The notes below the pieces were generated by a model, which had not been told where the DNA came from, ran no database searches, and worked only from the letters and a program-made list of their open reading frames with translations. Of a stretch of DNA of 64,000 bases, positions 46,161 to 56,974 are shown one piece after another. The DNA is from Bacidia rubella. Taxonomy: Eukaryota; Ascomycota; Lecanoromycetes; Lecanorales; Ramalinaceae. The DNA lies in contig JAVTIF010000021.1 in the NCBI GenBank assembly GCA_032158265.1, positions 1 to 64,000 on the forward strand, written 5' to 3'. The position numbers and the translations under genes were made by a program. Position 1 is the first letter of the stretch, and every line of letters begins with the position of its first letter.

Positions 46161-47406
46161 GATCGAACACGCTTTCGTTCAGGCCCTGGAACGGTTGTTC
46201 TTGCAACAAAGAAAAGTCGAGTGGATGACAACAAATGTAGGTGTGCGGAGCAAGCCAAGTTAAGAGGTGAAGGGGAAAGGCAGGGTTTTGAGAGATGGGT
46301 GGCAGACTGACGTGATATATTGATCCCACGAGAGAGGATTTGCGGGAGAGCTAAAAAGATAGATCTTTAGACAGTGACAAAGTTTACCAAAAGAAGGGAA
46401 TGCAGCGGAAGGTTCAAGCCAATGAGACAAAGTTATTGTGCACATGGGCCTTATGCCACCTTGGTAGCCGAGTCGTTACATATTGGCTGGGGTAAAAAGC
46501 GAGGCACTTGGGCCTAGATCTCGGTTGTAACAGCTGCACAACACTGGGACACATGCAGGATTTGGCCATTCATGGATCCACCTTCCGCACATGCGAGGAG
46601 CTGCGCCGGTCATGCCCGATGTGGTGAACCGTGCTGGCCATCTTCTGAAGCGAGTATTGAGGAGCTTGTCATTTCATTCGGCGGCACTTCCATGTTTGAG
46701 AGACAGTGGACCCCGGGCCAAAATGAAGATCTTGTATAGCTTCACCCAGCCGGCACTTGTAGAGAGCTAATGCAACAAGCAATACAAGCCCTCTTGGCAT
46801 GGGGGCACTGCCGCTTGCTTGATGTACTCCTATCGAGTGCCAATATGAATCAAGCAACTGAAGCTTTGCTTGTCCATGATGCTATGTACTTGGCAACGCT
46901 TGATGAGTCCTTAACAGGTCCAGTGTGCCATGCTGAGTCTTGGAAGGCGCTTCAAAGGCCCCTTTGCGAGAAACGCATAGACCTCGGACTACTAGAGATG
47001 AGTTCAGGGTCTGATTAAGAAGGTGTGGAAGCCATGCGTTCAAAGAGAAAGGAAGGACGTTTGCTGTCCAATAAGCTTCGAGCATTTCAGAACGTGGGCT
47101 TGGTGGCGCTAGAACTCAAAGCAGTTAGAGCTATACTGGCTTGGGCTGTCAAAGGCTGTCAAAGTGCTAAAAGCAGCCTTCCACATAAATGTGGCCGTAT
47201 GTGTCATTCAAGAAGGATTATTGTAAGACAATTGGCAAGACTATCTCTGGAACGACACTGTCTAGTGTTGCTATTCAACCCTTTCCCCCGCTGCAACTGG
47301 TCTCACTTAAGCTGAATTGTTGCCCCCGAAAGCTTGTGGCCACACATCCATCATCACCATTCGATATGTCAAGAGCCTCTCAGTCAGTGTAGACTGACAT
47401 CACCAA
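46161..47406. other. intergenic, transporter promoter side
   Basis: About 1.25 kb between the PHO84-type start and the 3' end of the SAP/2EXR gene. Only short frames; nothing recognisable. Confidence 0.5.
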
Positions 47407-48508
47407 TCAACAGATCTCTATCTGCTGATCCTGTTCACTTTGATGCCCACAACTGGCACATTTCTTCCCACCCTCACTGTCATTGGATGCCGACGTGGAA
47501 GAAGCAAGACTGTTACGGCTCGATCTTGCTTTTCCCACAATGCCTTGCAAGACCGAACAGGCGGTATCATGACGTGCCGGAAAGACCAGACTGCTAAGCG
47601 CGGTGTCAGATTCGCATACCTGCCCTTTCCAGGGATAGCACCAGTCGTTTCGATCTTGCAAATCTGGGATGCGCCAAGATCTCATACTGCGATACTGCTT
47701 AACAACTGAGGCAAGCTTTACGCGAGCAGTAGCGTGCAAGCAGTGAATGTATATGGCCGTTGAACATGGCATTTTTCTGATCAGCCAGTCCAGTTGAATA
47801 AGCCACACCTTGTCGAATGGCCCTTTGAACGTGATTCGTAGTGTTTGTATCTTCATTCGTGCTGTAGTGTCAAGCCTCCTGAGCCATTTCACCATTGTCA
47901 TGAGTGTTGCTGATCCAAGGTCCATACTTGTGCGGTTCTCTACCAGGAAATGAAAAGCTCGATCCTGGTAGAACAGGAGAAGCGCTTCCGCTCGAATCGA
48001 ACGGCAGACCTTGACGAGGTTGGGCTGCTGGATCATGGTGCGGTTCCTTTCCCCGCGAGCGAATGGCTGCTTTCGAAGCCTACGAGGCTCGATGTCATTG
48101 TCTTGGACGATAATTCTGTATATCATGTTGCGTATCTCAGGTGGTAGGCTGAGGAACTGAAAACGACTGTTGACACTTGGATTAGCCACTCTGATCATGA
48201 ACGTGCGATGCAAAGGCTTACTGTTTCTCATCGTACTCGACCAGTCGAGCGACCACCGCCCCTTTCTTGCCCCCTATGAGCAATCGACGCTGCTTCAGCA
48301 GACGTCTGAGTTGGAGCAGTGTCATGCTTTCATATTCGTACCCTGAGATCCATGCCATTTTCGATTTGGGTCTTGTCGTATAACGCTTCAGTGATGAGTT
48401 GACAGGACCACGCACGCTTGACAAGTGAGATGAAGGAATGCCCATGACGATAGGCATTGATATAGTGAGGGCCAAACCCTCACCCATACGGTGAGCAATG
48501 ATATTCAA
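47407..48508 (-). CDS. SAP-domain plus 2EXR-like domain protein
   Basis: Exons 48222-48508 and 47407-48166 give 348 residues (acceptor CAACAG; an alternative AAG 9 nt upstream keeps frame). Residues about 61-90 (MTLLQLRRLLKQRRLLIGGKKG) match a SAP helix-turn-helix, a DNA/RNA-binding module. After the intron FQFLSLPPEIRNMIYRIIV begins a 2EXR/F-box-like fungal domain, followed by VCRSIRAEALLLFY. The C-terminus has a Cys pair and an HxxE-type end (KKCASCGHQSEQ), perhaps a small metal site. SAP-2EXR fusions occur repeatedly in filamentous ascomycetes, but their function is unknown. The start is uncertain: ATGs at residues 8, 19, 22 and 51 exist, and the last (MAWISGYEYESM) sits just before the SAP motif. 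Confidence 0.75.
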
Positions 48509-48959
48509 AGCCGTCTCAGATTGGGTGGAATGCCATTGTTGTATAGATTATGCCTCTACCCAGTCACCGCACAAAAAGCGATGTCTGAGGTGTCATGTCA
48601 AGAAAGAATTGTCACAAGATGAGGCTCAATTGAGTTTCAGTAAGGAAGAGTGAATGATTTGTCTTTTTGACACCCATAAGAACGATTAAGGAAATCAAGC
48701 ACTGGTACATCAATCGAAGCCGAATATGGCGGATGTATGGCCAAAGCAAATCGGGGTTTATGCCATGTATCAATAAAATATCTCGAACATGTCCACACAA
48801 AGGACTTCGACAATACTAGTTACGTTGCCCTCAAGTAAGATTCATGAGCTCCCATTAGACCGTACGTCGCTCATCATCGTCATCATCGTCATATATTACA
48901 TGAGTCATGTGGACAAACGAAGAGATCTGAGTTGAGATACCAGCTCACCCGGAAAATGC
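48509..48959. other. intergenic with a short CAT/CGT repeat
   Basis: 451 bases between the 3' end of the Inp1 gene and the start of the SAP/2EXR gene. An imperfect trinucleotide repeat (TCATCATCGTCATCATCGTCAT) lies at about 48871-48892. Otherwise nothing. Confidence 0.55.
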
Positions 48960-50762
48960 TTAATCGATCTCCCAACTGCCACCGACGGTTTGCGGCTTCA
49001 CCATATTGCCAGAAACAGTCTTGCAAAGACTGGCTCCATAGTCGTCTTCATTCCAGTCATCCTCGCTGCCCTCACTAGCGTCGCTGGAGAAATCCCAGGC
49101 ACACGGTATTTTCTCACCTCGTTCTCCAACTCCACAGGTGGAGCCTTGCAGTACTCCATGTGTGATTCTTGTTGCTATTCTCAACATCAATGCCACTAAG
49201 TGCACCGGAGGGCCCAGCAGGAATGAGCAAGTCCGCTGTAATATTGCAGTGGTAAGGTGATTGCCTGACATGCTGCCTTTCGGCGAATAGGGAACGTAGA
49301 GGTTCGCGGACGGTGGAAGCGGAGATTGTTCGCGCCGCTTCTTCAGATGATGTCTTACTCGTAATCCAGGAGGGGCAACGGTAGGAGAGTCCAGATATAT
49401 GTCGTTCATTGAAGTAGCGTCATCAAGCAGAGTTGAAGGATGAGGATGGTTTATTGGTGTCTCAGGCGATGTCTCCCTTAGATCCCATGAGTCTCGAGGC
49501 TTCGGTGTCATCGTGACTTCTGAATGATGTGGTTCATGCCCTCGAATCCGTGGTATGCTGAGCTCGCTAGGAACAGACTCTTCTGTACGAGGGGAAGGCG
49601 AAGAGGGAGATACGACGCTGTGAAAAGAACAGAATGAGTCAACACTCGATGAGAATGACGATGACACATCTCCAGGTATTGGCGTTTCTGCAGGAGAAAC
49701 AGGCTCCTGATGCTGATGGGAATGCTTGGCCCACAAAGATAGTTGTGGGGGTGCGGTTACATTACGTGCAACCATTAGACCCGTCGGTCGTTCTGGTGGT
49801 CTGGTAGGATCTACTCCTTGTTGATTCTGCTCGAATAGGGCTCGTCGCGTGGCCGTGCTACTAACAGTGGTTTCATCCTTGACATCCTCTGCAGTGCTGG
49901 TCCGGCTGCTACAATTTGAACGTTCAGGTGGATAATCTGCGACCTTTGTAGGAGGGCTGTGTTCGAGATTCGTTTCGATACTTGCGTCCTCTGCCTCTGT
50001 AGTTGCTGTAAAGCTTCTTCGAGCATTCTTGTTGCCGGCCGCAACGTGTTCAAGAGCAGGTGAGGGGCTTGCTGGCTCGGGCTCCACTTTTCGCTTTGGT
50101 GTCCACGGGACTCTTTTCACAGGGGTCTCCGGCGCCTCTGGTAGCTCTACTGAAAACCCTCGCTTGAAGGGGCATGGAGTCTTCTCATACTGCAGGACCT
50201 TGTCTAGCACTAATTTGAAATTTTCAACTTGGTGCATCTCTTCATCGCTAGAGGATGGTAGCTCAATGCGATAGTAGCTATAGGCTCTAATACGTAGCAC
50301 GAACTTTGAAACTCCGTCGACGCACCAACACTGAGATTTGGCAAGGATCGGATGTAGCGTTGCACCAGACCGGAGGAAAGCGACTGAGCCGAGAACGCGG
50401 TAAACGCTGAGAGGACCTAGATAGCGAGCTCAGCTATATTCAATTGACAGGCTAGTTTGCAACATGCCAGCAGCAATAGTTCTTTCGGTCAGGGAAGCCC
50501 AAGGGAGTGTTCCCGTTGGCTCTTCATTTCCTTCTGTAGGACCAAGATGAGATGCAGAAAATCTGCGGCCTGGATTGCTTGCGGTTGAAAAAGACACTAT
50601 CTTTACGGCATTATGCGCAAAGAGAGTCTCAGCACCTTGAGCCTCTGCCTCGTGTGTCAAAGGCGATTGTCTGGTAGTTTTGGTGGGCGCGGTGAATGCT
50701 CGACGAAGCTGTAGATGTTGTGTCCCCCTGTCTGGTGTGGTTGGAGCGGAGGCTAGAGCCAT
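48960..50762 (-). CDS. INP1: Inheritance of peroxisomes protein 1 (Inp1-like)
   Basis: Exons 50468-50762 and 48960-50416 give 583 residues. The conserved Inp1 core spans the intron: GTLPWASLTERTIAAG, then PLSVYRVLGSVAFLRSG, QCWCVDGVSKFVLRIR and YEKTPCPFKRGFSVELPE. The C-terminal motif SFLLGPPVHLVALMLRIA near residue 515 and EKIPCAWDFSSD are further family hallmarks. Between them is a long Ser/Pro/Thr-rich region. Inp1 is a peroxisome-associated tether that anchors peroxisomes at the cell cortex (through Pex3 in yeast) so that mother cells keep a share. The two exons only join correctly if the intron begins with GC (50417-50467, donor G|GCATGT); no GT donor gives the right phase. Divergent from the methyltransferase gene, with 471 bases between the starts. 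Confidence 0.88.
50417..50467 (-). other. GC-AG intron in the Inp1 gene
   Basis: A 51-nt intron with donor GCATGT and acceptor ATCTAG. It joins the conserved residues IAAG and PLSVYR in phase 1. The nearby GT dinucleotides (GTTGCA, GTCAAT) are both in phase 2 and would break the frame. GC-AG introns are a known minor class, about 1% of fungal introns, and the donor is one T-to-C step from a canonical GTATGT. Confidence 0.75.
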
Positions 50763-51233
50763 ACCGGTCAGATGAGTATTTCGAGCGAGTCTTTGGCAGC
50801 CATGGGTCGACGTGCTCTAAGGAGTATGAAGAGACGGCGTAAGAGTTGATGCCAGGGTTACAATGAGAGGACGCATGTTAGTTGATATGTATGCCAAGAA
50901 ACTAGTATCAGCGGCCTTGACGCGTCTAATATGAGAACTCAATTCATAAATCACCTACCAAGTATGACTGCATGAACGCCCTGAATCATAGCCATTTACG
51001 CGTTTAAGCAGATTCCATGGGGCTCTAACCTTGATGAAAACTATCAAAAGGGGTACATGAGTCTTCTCAGCATTGTCACTCTGCTTAATATGCAACGCGA
51101 CACAGATATCCGTCACTCCATCTAAAATTTAACATTGAATTTACTTGTTGATCAAAGCTCAAGCCTATAACATTAACTCTTCAAATACGTCAGATCTTGT
51201 CTGTGTCGCAATTTGGTGCATACCTCTTGCAAA
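50763..51233. other. bidirectional promoter region between INP1 and the methyltransferase gene
   Basis: 471 bases between the divergent starts. No ORF. No specific regulatory element can be assigned. Confidence 0.45.
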
Positions 51234-54200
51234 ATGGCAAATCCCACTGTTAGTGCAATGACTATCGACGACACCGAACAGAAAACATCGAGGACTCGCT
51301 CCAACATTCGAAAACGGAAGAGAGTATCCTATGAAGCCGACACAGACTATATTAGAACTCGCACATCAATAAGTCTTGATGCCCACATCAGTTTCAAACC
51401 CAGAAAAGCAGTCGAACACCCTTTGAAAGCGATCAGAGTTCCAGAGTTGACTTACCCAAAGTCCTTATATGCTGACTCTGAGATCTCGTGGCCGGCGTTG
51501 CACGAAACAGACGTCCTGAATGAATTCATGGTATGATACGGTCTCATTTTCGGTGGGAAGGACTGACTTGAAATTGGCCCCAAGACCACCACTGAACATG
51601 ATGACATGACATCCAGTACATTTCTTGAGTTGGATCTTGACGATTTCTGCATTTATAGACCGCACCGCACCAGACGTTCAAAGACAACGAACGATATAGT
51701 TGAGCACTCGTCTGCAAATGAGATGGTGGCTTTGCATGAAATAAACGGATCAATCGCCCAACACTTCTGCTTTGACGGAGCCATTTGCCATGAAGGGAAG
51801 ACACATCGCGTCCACCATGTGCCTTTCAGCGTACTATCAATTGGGTCTTATGAAGATCTGGGAAGCTGTAGTGTGGGCGATGAGATCTGGATCCAGACCT
51901 GCGAAAGTAAAAAATTCGACACCTGATACAGGCTGAGATCCCCTGCTGCCGCATATCGAGGCTACCATGTGACCTTCCTATGGATGGCTGATCTTGCTAA
52001 ACACGTTGTCGACTTCATGTTCAGTAATGAAGATGTTCAACTTTCAAGTTTTCGGGAGCGATTCTACTCATGGCTTAAAGACACGTACCCTACAGACGAT
52101 GTAGTGAAAGCTTGGATTGAAAAGTATGGCGACCACGATTTCCGCAGAGCAATCGCAAGCCAAGCAATGTTTCTTTGTTGTCAGGCGTCTCAAGTCGATA
52201 AGTCCTATCTTCAACAAAGGATTTGGAGCGAAATTCTTCCACAAGAGCTGTCAGCTGTTCCAGAGCAGATCGAAGTAGACGTCAAGCCCGAGCAATTAGC
52301 TGTATTCGGTGGGAATGGAAGCAAAGACTTCGTCCGGAAGACGACAGTTACACCCTATGCCTTCGACTGCTTTCGACACTTACCGTGGGCAAGGTTCCTG
52401 GATCCTCAATCACCTGCAGACTTTGACCAATACAGAAATGTAGTTTCTTCTTTCCATGAAGGATCTGCAAACCGGGGTTCTCAGCGACAGTCGATCTCTA
52501 GCTGCCGTATAAGTCCCAATGAGGGTCCGGTGCAGGTGGGTGACGTGGTCGCGCTTCAGCCAGATTCGGTGAGCTCTTGGAAAAGCCAGGGCAAGGAATG
52601 GCTTGCCTATGTGCAGGCGTTAAAAGCAACTTCTGAAGGATTTGAACTTGGGTTGCTCTGGCTGTACCGACCTTCTGACACCGCTTGCATGAAAATGGCA
52701 TACCCCCATCAAAAGGAGCTGTTTCTCAGTGACCATTGTAATTGTGGAGACAGTCCTGTTCTGCTCAATGATGTCCTTCGAAAACCGGCGGTCGCTTTCC
52801 ATGGCAATCCTAGCTCAAAGTCAGAGTTCTTTTGTCGACAACAGTACATGGAAGGGAATGCTGCTTGGATCACTCTCCAGGAATCCCATTTTCAGTGTAC
52901 TTGCCGGCGTCTCACATCCAAGAAACAGTGGTCGATCGGTGATACCGTCCTGTTTCTCAGACAGAGACATGGTCAGAAAGCCTCCCTAAGGCCATCAGTC
53001 ATTCTGGGAATGAACCCTTCTCAAGACTCAGTGACTTTGAGACTACTCCTCAGAAAGCGGAGCGACTATAGTATGACTGATGCTGCACCCAACGAACTCA
53101 TTTACTCGGACCATGTGGAGACTGTCCCCCTTGAACGGATCGAAAGACACTGTTGCGTAGGCTTTTACTCTGTGGAGGCTAGGGACACCAACAAAATTCC
53201 AGCGCCGTACAATAGGGAAGGCTCCGGGGATCATTACTACATCTGCACAAGACAAGGAAGGGATAGTTTACTAGAAGCCCTTAGGCAGCCATGGCCGACC
53301 GACTTGACCGAGAGCTGGAACCCTCATGAGCCTTCTCTTCGCGAACCTCTGAAAGCCCTGGAGATGTTTTGTGGGGGTGGCAACTTTGGTCGAGGCATGG
53401 AGGAGGCTGGGGCAGTGCAATGTACACATGCCATCGATCATTTCAACCAAGCGATTCATACTTACAAAGCTAATCGTAATGACGCAAAGGATATCGCCCT
53501 ATTTCGAGGATCAGTAAATCACTTTCTCAGCGAAGCTCTAAAAGGCATGTATCACGACGGCCTCATTGCGGCGGTCGGAGAAGTGGAGGTGATAGTTGCT
53601 GGTAGCCCCTGCCAGGGGTTTTCGCTTCTCAATCTAAATAAGTAAGTCTACCCTAACGACAGACGGCAAATCGTTGGCGAGCATAAAAGCTACTGGCATC
53701 ACGTCATACTAACACAGCTTCTAGGGGCGCTGATGGTGCTTTAATTAATGAGTCACTGGTAGCATCAGTAGTCTCTTTTATGGACTTTTATAGGCCAAAG
53801 TATGCGTTGCTTGAGAACGTCAAAGGTATGGCTTCAGGTGGCGAAGATAAGAATGTCTTTGCCGCCGTCCTGTGTGCATTCGTTGGCATGGGCTACCAAG
53901 TAAGGACATTTTGTCTAGATGCTTGGTCCTTTGGAAGCCCACAATCCAGAACACGAATTTTCATTTCGTTGACCGCACCGGGGTTGTGTCCCCTAGAAGA
54001 GCCTCCTCAAACGCATGGTCATCCGGAGAATGTAATAGGGGGAAGTCTCGGGAGGACAGCCAACGGATTGCAACTCAGTGGCCGATGTCAAGTTCCAACA
54101 CCATTTGATTATATTTCTGCGGAGGAAGCAACCCACGACTTACCCGTCTCGGATGCAAAGGTAATACCAATTGCTTACCCGGATCATCGCTGTTCTAGGG

Positions 54201-54883
54201 TAATGTCCGTCATGAACAACATCTGCATCTCATGTGTGCCAAGGTTTCCAGGGGGTTCCGGATTTCTGGCTGCTCATGAACGCGGATGGATGCCAAAGCG
54301 TCAGGTTCAGAAATTTTCCTGGACGAATGAGATACGGGCTGGTAAAAAGTCTAGGGCCTGGTCAAGGCTCAAACGAGGGAAGTTGATGCCGACCATAACC
54401 ACTTCTCAAAAGCCCGAAGATGGTGTCCATGGTGGTTGTCTCCATTGGGATCAGCATCGACTGCTTACAATCCTCGAGGCTCGGAGAGCTCAGGGTTTCC
54501 CAGATCACGAGGTGCTGGTTGGGAGCATTGCCGAACAGTACAAGATAGTAGGGAACAGCGTGCCACGTCCATTGTCTTTGGCTTTAGGTCTATCACTTCG
54601 GCAGGCATGGCTTGCTGATTCACCGGATAATGGTACTCCAGCTCAATCAGTCAAATCAATAGCTGATGATAACAATGGTGCCAACACAAATAAACCGAAA
54701 GCAGATTGGGCAGAAACGAATGTCACTGCTCCATCTGAGTCCGGAGCAAGCACACCGATGTCAGACTCTGAGTCCATATCAATCTCAAGCCGATCCTCAC
54801 TTCCACCTATGATTCGGGCAGAGGGCTCGATGGGCTCACTCTTAGCATTAATGGGCTTCTCCAAAGGGGCTGGTCTCAGTTGA
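51234..54883 (+). CDS. dim-2: DIM-2-type cytosine-5 DNA methyltransferase, with one in-frame stop
   Basis: Exons 51234-51530, 51585-53641 and 53725-54883 make 1170 codons plus the terminal stop. N-terminal BAH-type segments (VGDVVALQPDS...EWLAYVQAL) lead to the catalytic domain. Motif I is ALEMFCGGGNFGRGMEEAG, motif IV AGSPCQGFS (catalytic Cys), motif VI ALLENVKGMASGG, motif VIII QSRTRIF, and motifs IX-X end EQYKIVGNSVPR. These match Neurospora DIM-2, the nuclear enzyme that methylates repeats after H3K9me3/HP1 marking; the RID-type enzymes differ at PCQ. One codon, TGA at 51924-51926, falls where the flanking pattern (DT-YRLRSPA) suggests a Trp and is followed by more than 560 open codons. 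No plausible intron removes it (the only candidate is 29 nt and breaks phase). Pseudogene, base error or readthrough remain possible. All catalytic motifs lie downstream of it. Confidence 0.88.
51924..51926 (+). other. in-frame TGA inside the methyltransferase gene
   Basis: The frame is open for 113 codons before and more than 560 codons after this TGA within exon 2. The codons on both sides read as conserved DIM-2 sequence. The change from TGG to TGA is a single base. Confidence 0.8.
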
Positions 54884-55556
54884 AAAACAACCCTGCAACC
54901 AAACAGGGATGTCGAATGTCGAATCTATTTAGTAAGTATGCGACGTAATAAAATCTGGGGCCAACTTCTTAGATACCCGACGTTAATTTACTAAGTGAAG
55001 ATATATTATAAAAGATCCTAAAATTTTCCCCGTCAATGTCAACTGTGCCTTATCATCGCAAAACCTGGGTGGTACGCAGCCTTTGATGAATTAGATAACG
55101 CCGAGTCTCATCGAACGCAAAGCCGTAGAGCCTATGTCTCTTCCCACCCTGGGCAGATTTAGCTTGACCACGTCCGAGCACTGACTTGAGTCCTGAAACA
55201 CTGAATTAAGTGCACAATTCGATGACTGCTTGACTTGGGGAAGATTCTAGACGCCAAAGGGCGCGGTTTGGTGTCACAGCCACTGCTAAGGTAGCTGCAG
55301 CCTCGCATATGCACCAAGCCTCTGTATCACGCGTCGCTGATAGGCCAATCTGCTCCCACCGTGGGACTTGCTGACTGCGCCTGCCATCCACCACGATCCT
55401 CCAAAATTAGCAATAAAACTATACAATACATAAAGTAGTCCAAGATGCGTTGCTCGGAGTTTGATGATCAGACTGTTTCCCTTTACACTCATCCTGCCAG
55501 CCCGTTGTTGCTTCCAGTCACTCCAAGCCTAACGAGCCAACTGTGCTTAAGCTGCG
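54884..55556. other. intergenic
   Basis: 673 bases downstream of the methyltransferase gene, with AT-rich parts (about 54920-55030). No gene or repeat recognised. Confidence 0.5.
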
Positions 55557-56831
55557 ATGCTGTCTACGAAACCTACATACTGGGACCCTTGCCTCGTGTT
55601 CAATGTCGACCTTGCCGAAACGACATGTCGAGGAAAGACTCTCAAAGGAATCAGGTGCAAGAATCCCTTGAACCAGGCAATGCGGCAGGAGGTCAAAACC
55701 GTCATCTTCAAGCTGAGCCAACTGGACCCAGGTGACGTCCAAATGAGAGATATTATTCCCACAGCAAATCTGCTTCTATGCAATCACTATCACCGAGGTG
55801 CTCAAGACGAAGCAAAAGCGATCGACTTCTACAAGGACCTCCAGTACTTCACTGCACGTGGATCACCTCGATATCAGAGCAAGGAAACAAAGGAGCTTAT
55901 AGCGGCACAAGAAAAGGCGGAGACGGCCTTGAAGGTCTCCAAGAAATTGATGAATGCGCTGCAAGAGACCAGCGAACGAATAGCTAGAGAAGAAAGCAAA
56001 AACAAGAAACTCCAGGCCAAGGCAAAGCAGCTTGAACTTGAGAATGAGCAGCATTGCCGGACTATCGGTACGCTTAAGGAAAATAACGAGACGAGCCTTA
56101 GAAAGGTCGTGGACCTTGAGTGCACCCAATCAGACCATGAAACCGAGATAGCGGACTTGAAAGCAACAAGCAAGAAATATGAAGGCGGTTTAGAGAGGGT
56201 AAAAACGGAGCTCGAACAAGAGAAGAGAGGAAAGGACGATCTGCAAACCAAACTCGACGAGCAAGCCAATTGTATCGACAGGAAGAACAACGAAATCGAG
56301 GCTTTGAAAACCCGCCTAGCTGAACAGAGCTCCAAGCATGAAAGCAAGAATAAAGAACTGGAGAAGTCATCAAACGGCAAGAGCGCAATTCTGCTCCAAC
56401 AAGACAGACTTATCGATGCCATTCATGCAAAACTCAAGGTCGAAACGCAGCAAAGCAAGATATTGAGAAAACGATCGCTTGCACAATGCTTCATCAAGAA
56501 CGTCCAATTGGCAATCCGACAGCAGGAATGTGACGAAATCAGAGCAGATAATGATACACTGCTGAGCAATCAGAAGAGCTTGCAGCAAGCTTTGAGCCAG
56601 CTAGTTAAGGATTTAAGCACACTTGAGGTAAGTACTCCAACCTGACTCTGCGAGACAAGCACTTTCGGACTTCATGCTAACGATGTGCAGCATTCCCTTT
56701 CTCCTCTGAGGCTGGACAAGATGAAGCGAGGCCTGTGCACAGTCGTATCTATCTGGCCGCCGAGATTGCGCGCTCACAGAGTGTCCGGAAGCGACTTCAC
56801 GGCCACAAGATCACGGCTTACAGCTGGTTGA
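55557..56831 (+). CDS. hypothetical coiled-coil protein
   Basis: Exons 55557-56627 and 56691-56831 (63-nt intron, GTAAGT donor, GCTAAC branch, TGCAG acceptor) give 403 residues. Residues 24-40 contain CRGKTLKGIRCKNPL, a small Cys/basic unit found at the N-terminus of several fungal proteins. About residues 110-290 are an almost continuous heptad coiled coil, very rich in Lys, Glu and Gln (for example EDDLQTKLDE-like repeats of LE/KK). A second helical part ends exon 1, and a basic tail of 47 residues follows the intron. No TM helix. Such proteins are usually dimeric structural or scaffold proteins; role and location are unknown. Convergent with CMR1, 143 bases between stops. Confidence 0.75.
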
Positions 56832-56974
56832 AAGGTCTTCTGGCCTATAATGATCTTCAATATCTTCAAAATTTATATACATACATATGGTCAGGCTCAA
56901 AGAACACGCCAATAGATGACCGCCGATAGCCAAGAGACGCTTCGAACGTATTCGCAAAAGGGGTTGGAAGTAAA

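Noticed and set aside
48871..48892. CAT/CGT trinucleotide repeat as a functional element
   Set aside because: Only about 22 bases, imperfect and intergenic; more likely an ordinary microsatellite.
51901..51930. Intron that would remove the TGA in the methyltransferase gene
   Set aside because: The only GT...AG pair is 29 nt long and leaves the wrong phase, so it does not explain the stop.
55874..56422. 182-codon minus-strand, Ser/Leu-rich frame
   Set aside because: Antisense of the coiled-coil gene; the Ser/Phe/Leu bias is what Lys/Glu-rich coding gives on the other strand.
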